Part shown: positions 56,835 through 61,724 of the stretch, one piece after another | How positions within the stretch are numbered: position 1 is the stretch's first letter | Layout: every line of letters starts with the position of its first letter | Source of the DNA: Actinomycetota bacterium | Lineage (GTDB): Bacteria; Actinomycetota; Acidimicrobiia; Spongiisociales; UBA5794 | NCBI GenBank assembly: GCA_013151445.1 | Contig: JAADIG010000063.1 | Span: 1 to 61,724 of the forward strand | Direction: 5' to 3' | DNA: 61,724 nucleotides | Position numbers and translations under genes: made by a program | Notes under the pieces: model-generated | The model's input: the letters and a program-made list of their open reading frames with translations, nothing else | What the model was told of the DNA's origin: nothing | Database searches by the model: none

Positions 56835-58334
56835 ATGCGCCCCCGAAATTTTGGTCTCATACTGGTCTTCGCCGCCCTTGGGTTAGGGGCGTGCGCTGGT
56901 CCAAGCATCATCGTGTCTGGTGAGACGGTGCGGTCGCCGGAGCCTCCACCCCCGCAGATCGCTATCAAAGTTGTGGATCGCGAGATGCTTGAGCCAATAG
57001 CCGCACAGGTTTCTCTCGGTGAGAACGTCGGTACTGCCGATGAAACTGGCGTCATTAGTCTGGAGTGGGGAGAGACCGCAACCCAGCTGATAGTCAACGC
57101 TCCCGGGTTCTACACCGACTCTTCGCTGATCACCGTGTTGCCAGAGGATGGCATCTATGAGGTCCAGCTCAATCCGGTGATACTTGAGGGCACGATCACG
57201 ACGCCGGATGGTAGACCCCTTTCGGCTGCCGTAGTGTCGCTTGGTAGCGTTGTCGATAAGACCGATTCCACCGGCAAGTACCGGCTTGAGCGCGTGACTC
57301 CCGGGGAGTTGCGGGTGAGTCGGCCGGCGTGGGAGTCGGCTGCGATACGTTGGGACGGTGATGCTCCGAGCCTCGATATGACACTCTCGCCGCTGATGAT
57401 CAAGGCGTTGCGCGTCAACGCGGAGAAGGCTGCGTCTCCCGCCGCGTGGCAGAGAATCCTCGATCTTGCTGCCAGATCGGAAGTTAATGGGTTAGTTCTC
57501 GACACCCGCAACGAGGACGGCATCATCTTCCACAAGAGCGAGGTCGAACAGGCCAACGAGATCGGTGCTGTGAGGGACTTCTACGATGTCAAGCAGGTGA
57601 TCGCGGACATGGACGCGGCCGGTCTGTACAAGATCACGCGAATTGTGACATTCCAAGACAACCCCCTCGCAAAGGCGCGGCCGGAGCTTGCAGTAATCGA
57701 CAATACGACCGGTCAACCGTGGAAGAACAACAAGGGCTTGCGCTGGCTCGATCCGACGAACCGCGACTCCTGGAAGCTGGCTTTGGACCTTGCGGAGGAA
57801 GCCTGCAACCTGGGGTTCGACGAAATCCAGTTTGATTACGTGCGCTTCCCGTCCGATGGCAACATCAAGCGGCTCAGCTTCAAGGAGCCGTACACCGAGG
57901 AGGTCAGGGTCGCCACCATTACGGCGTTCCTGCAGGAGGCACATGACCTGCTGAACCCGATGGGTTGCGCAGTGGCAGCGGACATCTTCGCTATCACGCT
58001 TGAGAGCGGGTGGGACGAGGGTATCGGCCAGTCGCCAGCGGCGTTGTCGAGCGTGATTGATGTGTTGTCACCCATGATCTACACATACACCTACGGCCCC
58101 GGCTGGAAGGGTTTTGACAACCCCAACAACTACCCAGTTGAGATCGTGAGCGGTGCGCTGGATGCTGGCATTCCGAAACTCAAGGGGGATTCGATCTACC
58201 GGCCTTGGATCCAAACATGGCAGCTCAACGCCAAGGAGATTCTCGCGGTCCAGAACGTGGCCGAGAAACGGGACCTTGGCTGGATGATCTGGTCAGCGAA
58301 CTCGATTTACGACGACAGCTTCCTCCTTCCCTAG
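56835..58334 (+). CDS. Lipoprotein with DUF4015-type glycoside hydrolase domain
   Basis: 499 residues from the ATG at 56835. A signal peptide with lipobox (LGLGAC) anchors it outside the membrane. Residues ~35-180 hold two carboxypeptidase-regulatory-like beta repeats (the second: VILEGTITTPDGRPLSAAVVSLG). The C-terminal ~320 residues are a TIM barrel of the DUF4015 putative glycosyl hydrolase family: NGLVLDTRNEDGIIFH, LRWLDPTNRDSWKLALDLAEEACNLGFDEIQFDYVRFPSDG, AADIFAITLESG and LSPMIYTYTYGPGW. A polysaccharide-cleaving role in envelope turnover is inferred. The UDG gene start overlaps its stop by one base. Confidence 0.85.
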   Translation: MRPRNFGLILVFAALGLGACAGPSIIVSGETVRSPEPPPPQIAIKVVDREMLEPIAAQVSLGENVGTADETGVISLEWGETATQLIVNAPGFYTDSSLITVLPEDGIYEVQLNPVILEGTITTPDGRPLSAAVVSLGSVVDKTDSTGKYRLERVTPGELRVSRPAWESAAIRWDGDAPSLDMTLSPLMIKALRVNAEKAASPAAWQRILDLAARSEVNGLVLDTRNEDGIIFHKSEVEQANEIGAVRDFYDVKQVIADMDAAGLYKITRIVTFQDNPLAKARPELAVIDNTTGQPWKNNKGLRWLDPTNRDSWKLALDLAEEACNLGFDEIQFDYVRFPSDGNIKRLSFKEPYTEEVRVATITAFLQEAHDLLNPMGCAVAADIFAITLESGWDEGIGQSPAALSSVIDVLSPMIYTYTYGPGWKGFDNPNNYPVEIVSGALDAGIPKLKGDSIYRPWIQTWQLNAKEILAVQNVAEKRDLGWMIWSANSIYDDSFLLP

Positions 58335-59023
58335 TGGAGAGTTCGACGGACCTCACCGGTCTGGCAGCTGCCATTGTGCAGTGTCGGAAATGTCCGCGTC
58401 TTGTTGTGTGGCGTGAGAAAGTCGCATCGCAAAAGCGCGCATCCTTCGTCGACGAGGAGTATTGGGGGAAGGCCGTCCCCGGGTTTGGCGATCCCGATGC
58501 GCGTCTCCTTGTGGTCGGCCTCGCCCCGGCGGCACACGGGGCGAACCGCACCGGTCGTATGTTTACGGGAGACCGTTCTGGAGACTGGTTGTACCGGGCG
58601 TTGCACACCGCGGGATTTGCGAATCAGCCAACCAGCACTGACCGCAACGACGGCCTTGTGCTCGCCGACGCTTGGGTGACGTCACCCGTTCGATGCGCAC
58701 CCCCGGACAACAAACCACTGCCGACCGAACGTGATGCGTGTGCACCGTATTTGGCGAAGGAAATCGAGTTGTTGGTCAACAAACAGGTCATCGTGTGTCT
58801 TGGCCAATACGGGTTTCTGGCGACGTGGAGGTTCCTCACCGCCCAGGGATACGTGATGCCCAAGCCGCGGCCAAAGTTCGCCCACGGCGGGTCGGTTGCG
58901 GTCAGTGACCTGACGATTGTGATGTCTTATCACCCGAGCCAGCAGAACACGTTCACCGGTCGGCTTACCGAACCCATGTTTGATGACGTCTTCGCCGTGG
59001 CGAGCGCTCGCTTGCGGGTATGA
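58334..59023 (+). CDS. Uracil-DNA glycosylase, family 5 (UDGb), Fe-S type
   Basis: 229 residues from a GTG that shares its first base with the upstream TAG. Motif A is VVGLAPAAHGANRTGRMFTGDRSGDWLYRAL, in which GLAPAAHG is the UDGb signature (no catalytic Asp at the usual place). The C-terminal motif is SYHPSQQNTF. Fe-S ligand cysteines are CRKC near the N-terminus, with Cys residues in VRCAPP and RDACAPY. It removes uracil and other deaminated bases from DNA. Coupling to a surface glycosidase gene is probably just compact packing. Confidence 0.92.
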   Translation: MESSTDLTGLAAAIVQCRKCPRLVVWREKVASQKRASFVDEEYWGKAVPGFGDPDARLLVVGLAPAAHGANRTGRMFTGDRSGDWLYRALHTAGFANQPTSTDRNDGLVLADAWVTSPVRCAPPDNKPLPTERDACAPYLAKEIELLVNKQVIVCLGQYGFLATWRFLTAQGYVMPKPRPKFAHGGSVAVSDLTIVMSYHPSQQNTFTGRLTEPMFDDVFAVASARLRV

Positions 59024-59098
59024 ATCGATATCGCTCGACGGCTCTGACTCCGCGAGATGCCACTACCATATCGTCGTCTGATTTCCCCGAGGAGACAC

Positions 59099-60358
59099 GT
59101 GGTTTCACTCAAGTCGCATCCGCCAATTGACCCTACGCTTCCGACCTGGATTGCCGACCTTCAGCATTCCGCGGCAGCAGCCCTTGCCGATCTGTCGATG
59201 CCGTCGCCGAAGCTCGAAGAATGGCGATACGTCGATCTCGGGTTCGACGTCGGTACATTCGGCATGGCGGCGAAAGGTCAACCCTCATCTCTTGATATCC
59301 CGTTTCGGTCCGAGGTAGGAGCCCTTGCCGTGACGGATGGGGGAATCGCCGAACTGGTGAACGAACTACCCACCGGTGTTTCTTTTGGATCTGTGCGTCG
59401 TTCTGGCGAGGACTACGTTGCTGAACGGTTTGGGGCCGGTATCCCGGGTGGCCGTGACGTTTTCACCGCTATCCACCAGGCGTTCGCCGACGATGGCGCA
59501 TTCCTTCACATCAGTTCCGGCACAGCTGTCGCGGAGCCGTTCACTCTCGAAATTAGCGCCACGCAGTCCGGAATGATCAGCCTGCCACACCTCACTGTTG
59601 TCGTGGAGGACAACGCGGAGGCATCGGCAATCGTGTACTTCACATCGGAAGAGGATGTCGAGGCGGTCGTGTTATCTCAAGTCGAGGTAACGATCGGTAA
59701 GAACTCGCACTTCAAGCTCACCGTGGTGCAGCAGTGGGGCGACAAGACTCGCGCGGTGGCTGATGTGGCCTACACAATGGCCGACAACGCGACGGGGACC
59801 TTCACCGAGATCGGCCTGGGTGGGGCGTATTCGAGAATTCGGTTTGACGCCAAACTGGTCGGTAACGGATCACATATGGAAATCGTGGGGGCGTACTTTG
59901 GCGATAGTGATCAGGTCCTCGACTACCGGTACTTTCTTGACCACATCGGTGTGGGCACGACATCGAACATGTTCCTAAAAGGTGCTGTTGAAGACGATGC
60001 GGAGTCGGTGTTCACAGGAATGATTCGGATCGAAGAGGGTGCTCAGAAGGCCAACGCCCACCAGACGAATCGCAATCTCATCTTGTCGGATGGGGCGAGC
60101 GCACAGTCGGTGCCGAACCTGGAGATCCTCGCCAACGATGTTCGCTGCGGCCATGGTTCCACGATGGGCCCGCTCGACAAGGACCAGCGCTACTACCTGA
60201 TGTCTCGCGGTTTGGACAAGGCTCAGGCGGATCGACTTCAGGTGAAGGGCTTCTTCGAAGAGGCGCTTGTCAAGGTGCCCCATCAACAGATTCGGGACGA
60301 ACTCCGTATCGCTATCAACGACAAGTTTGTGGCGGCACAATCCGAGGGCCGCGTATGA
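59099..60358 (+). CDS. sufD: Fe-S cluster assembly protein SufD
   Basis: 419 residues from the GTG at 59099 after CGAGGAGA. N-terminal PSPKLEEWRYVDLGFD is typical of SufD. The beta-helix core ends with GAVEDDAESVFTGMIRIEEGAQKANAHQTNRNLILSDGASAQSVPNLEILANDVRCGHGSTMGPLDKDQRYYLMSRGLDKAQADRLQVKGFFEEAL, containing the conserved Cys and His (CGHG). It partners SufB and SufC. The next gene overlaps by ATGA, giving a sufD-Rieske-sufC unit that lacks sufB. Confidence 0.96.
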   Translation: MVSLKSHPPIDPTLPTWIADLQHSAAAALADLSMPSPKLEEWRYVDLGFDVGTFGMAAKGQPSSLDIPFRSEVGALAVTDGGIAELVNELPTGVSFGSVRRSGEDYVAERFGAGIPGGRDVFTAIHQAFADDGAFLHISSGTAVAEPFTLEISATQSGMISLPHLTVVVEDNAEASAIVYFTSEEDVEAVVLSQVEVTIGKNSHFKLTVVQQWGDKTRAVADVAYTMADNATGTFTEIGLGGAYSRIRFDAKLVGNGSHMEIVGAYFGDSDQVLDYRYFLDHIGVGTTSNMFLKGAVEDDAESVFTGMIRIEEGAQKANAHQTNRNLILSDGASAQSVPNLEILANDVRCGHGSTMGPLDKDQRYYLMSRGLDKAQADRLQVKGFFEEALVKVPHQQIRDELRIAINDKFVAAQSEGRV

Positions 60359-60678
60359 TGCCAGCCGTCCGGCTCGGTACGGTTGATGCATTCCCCGAGA
60401 ACCGTGGTGTGCGTGTCGACGTTGGTGATGTACGCGTCGCAGTTTTTCGAATTGGTGACAAGTTCTATGCGATTGGGGATCGCTGCTCTCACGCTGAAGC
60501 TTCGCTCGCAGAGGGTGAGGTCTTCGAGGGAGATGTTGAGTGTCCCCGTCATGGTGCGGAGTTCTCGCTCGAAACGGGCGACGCACTCACGCTGCCAGCA
60601 ACCCAAGCGGTCCCGGTTTTTGATATCAAAGTTATGGATGGCGACGTTTTGCTCGTCGTCGGAGAGGACGAAACATGA
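60355..60678 (+). CDS. Rieske-type [2Fe-2S] ferredoxin
   Basis: 107 residues. Cluster ligands Cys44-x-His46 (DRCSHAEASL) and Cys63-x2-His66 (ECPRHGAEFSL) are intact. It is a soluble Rieske ferredoxin like those found inside actinobacterial suf operons, and may donate electrons in cluster assembly. Start and stop overlap sufD and sufC (ATGA on both sides), so all three are translated together. ATG 60358 is a possible second start. Confidence 0.94.
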   Translation: MMPAVRLGTVDAFPENRGVRVDVGDVRVAVFRIGDKFYAIGDRCSHAEASLAEGEVFEGDVECPRHGAEFSLETGDALTLPATQAVPVFDIKVMDGDVLLVVGEDET

Positions 60679-61445
60679 GCCTTGCCCTTTCGGTACGGTC
60701 GCTTGAAGCCAAGATTGGCGACCTTCAGATTCTCAAAGGTGTCGACTTGGAGGTTCCCGCGGGGGAGGTCCACGTGTTGATGGGGCCGAACGGGTCGGGG
60801 AAATCAACACTGTGCCACGTACTGACCGGCAAGGATGACTATCAGGCAACCGGGGCGATTCTTGTAGACGGTGTCGACGTGTCGGACATGGCCGTCGATG
60901 AACGCGCCCGGGCCGGTGTTTTCCAGGCTTTTCAGTACCCGATTCAGATCGGTGGGGTTCTGCTCGGGGAACTGATGGATGAAATGGCAGAAGCCTCACC
61001 CGATGCGGCAGCATTTCGGGCCCGCACCGCGGCGGCTGTCGAGACTCTGCACATGGAACCGTTCATGGACCGGGCGGTGAATGATGAGTTGTCGGGTGGC
61101 GAGAAGAAACGCTCCGAGATGTTGCAGCTTGCCGCGGTTCAGCCGAAGATCGCAGTCCTTGACGAAATCGATTCGGGTCTCGATATCGACGCAGTTCGCG
61201 AGGTAGCGGAACTGGTGGAACGGCTGCGTTCACCCGAACTCGGCGTGCTGCTGATTACTCACTACAGCCGAATCTTGCGTTATATGAAGCCGGATCGTGT
61301 TCACGTAATGATCGACGGTCGGGTGGTGAAGAGCGGTGGTATTGAAGTTGCCGAGGAACTCGAATCCAGCGGGTATGACGAACTGCGGAAGCGTTTCGGC
61401 CCTAGGCCGGTTGACGAAGAGGACGATTTCCTGGCCGACCTGTAG
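60675..61445 (+). CDS. sufC: Fe-S cluster assembly ATPase SufC
   Basis: 256 residues. Walker A GPNGSGKST, Q-loop GVFQAFQYPIQIGGV, signature LSGGEKKRSEMLQ, Walker B IAVLDEIDSGLDIDAV and H-loop LLITHYSRIL are complete. The SGGEKKR and DEIDSGLD forms are specific to SufC. It powers the SufBCD scaffold. After its stop, 68 bases separate it from the next possible in-frame start, and no SufS or SufU gene is visible before the window ends. Confidence 0.97.
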   Translation: MSLALSVRSLEAKIGDLQILKGVDLEVPAGEVHVLMGPNGSGKSTLCHVLTGKDDYQATGAILVDGVDVSDMAVDERARAGVFQAFQYPIQIGGVLLGELMDEMAEASPDAAAFRARTAAAVETLHMEPFMDRAVNDELSGGEKKRSEMLQLAAVQPKIAVLDEIDSGLDIDAVREVAELVERLRSPELGVLLITHYSRILRYMKPDRVHVMIDGRVVKSGGIEVAEELESSGYDELRKRFGPRPVDEEDDFLADL

Positions 61446-61558
61446 GCTGGGATACAGTGGTGGTGGCAAGGGTGGGTATCCTTGCAGCTGCGTTCGTCCG
61501 GCCGCAAAGTCCGATGAGCCGAGAATCCAACGATGTTCCTGACGTGGTGGAGGGGCAC
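61446..61558. other. Spacer between sufC and next gene
   Basis: 113 bases with no clear terminator. In-frame GTG (61457) and ATG (61514) codons could extend the following gene upstream. GGAGGGG at about 61548-61554 favours the ATG at 61559. Confidence 0.4.
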
Positions 61559-61724
61559 ATGAGTGACAACGAGACCTCGGTCTTTCATAGTCCGTCCGAC
61601 GCGAGGAAGTTCCTCGGTCAAATCGCTCGAGTGTGGGTCGTGTGGTTGACCCTCCTCGCGATCCTTGCGTTTGCGGTCTCGCCATGGAATTGGGTCACCG
61701 GGGGCGGCCTGCTCGTCCTGCTGT
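61559..61724 (+). CDS. Membrane protein, 5' end only
   Basis: Fifty-five residues are visible from the ATG at 61559, which follows a GGAGGGG site; an earlier in-frame ATG at 61514 is possible. The sequence MSDNETSVFHSPSDARKFLGQIARVW precedes a hydrophobic helix VVWLTLLAILAFAVSPWNWVTGGGLLVLL that runs off the window. The family cannot be named from this fragment. Confidence 0.55.
   Translation, partial: MSDNETSVFHSPSDARKFLGQIARVWVVWLTLLAILAFAVSPWNWVTGGGLLVLL

Noticed and set aside
1-61724. tRNA, rRNA, CRISPR arrays, prophage or insertion sequences
   Set aside because: I found no clover-leaf-like tRNA segment, regularly spaced repeats, transposase or phage structural gene. The two long palindromes are not terminal repeats of a recognisable insertion sequence because nothing lies inside them.

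Overview
The window is about 62 kb of gene-dense bacterial chromosome with roughly 60% GC, GTG/ATG starts and many 1-8 base gene overlaps. The gene set points to a free-living aerobic actinobacterium, most likely class Acidimicrobiia. It has three luciferase-like (F420-type) oxidoreductases, a PPOX-type F420 enzyme, the NucS mismatch endonuclease, an Eis-type acetyltransferase, a menaquinone pathway and an A2-type cytochrome oxidase. It also has a surface protein whose C-terminal repeats (GCNPP..ND.FCP....VTRGQMAAFL) I associate with Acidimicrobiia. That placement is inference from gene content. I saw no tRNA, rRNA, CRISPR array, transposase or phage gene.

Layout. 1-7.4 kb: 5' end of a beta-lactamase-fold hydrolase, a two-domain HhH/PD-(D/E)XK nuclease-like protein, a methyltransferase, a TfoX-N protein, an ABC transporter pair and a divergent GGDEF-EAL protein. 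7.4-19.5 kb: septum-formation-domain lipoprotein, LLM oxidoreductase, ABC-F ATPase, an OmpR-type two-component system with a divergent membrane protein, a Ycf46-like AAA ATPase, a GNAT-acyl-CoA synthetase fusion, a CBS-BON protein and an alpha/beta hydrolase. 19.5-28 kb: menaquinone genes menF, menD, menA, menB and menE, interrupted by a GntR/DUF1648 pair and followed by an atypical SDR. 28-40.5 kb: surface protein, PPOX enzyme, M3 peptidase, heterodimeric ABC exporter, two LLM oxidoreductases, Eis-like acetyltransferase. 40.5-51.2 kb: gltB, sufB, then boxC-boxB-tetR (aerobic benzoyl-CoA epoxidation) and nucS. 51.2-54.7 kb: ctaC-ctaD-ctaF-ctaE oxidase operon on the minus strand, divergent from an Rrf2 regulator. 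55-61.7 kb: small membrane protein, sigma factor, a DUF4015 lipoprotein, a family 5 uracil-DNA glycosylase, then sufD-Rieske ferredoxin-sufC and the start of a membrane protein.

How it fits together. Menaquinone from the men genes would feed the respiratory chain that ends in the A2-type oxidase. The suf genes, split by about 12 kb, supply Fe-S clusters to proteins such as GltB, the Rieske protein, the Fe-S UDG and probably the Rrf2 regulator. The box genes take an aromatic carbon source and are probably repressed by the TetR encoded at the end of the same operon.

The most unusual signals are in non-coding DNA. Two perfect palindromes (60 and 52 bp) share a 48-bp core that differs only by a compensatory base-pair swap, and both sit directly after the stop codon between convergent genes. 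A third, looser inverted repeat spans the menE stop codon. A perfect 16-bp palindrome sits inside the 17-bp -35/-10 spacer of the box promoter. A 25-bp palindrome runs from the -10 box of the GntR gene into its start codon. No wholly new multi-gene system is demonstrable from sequence alone.
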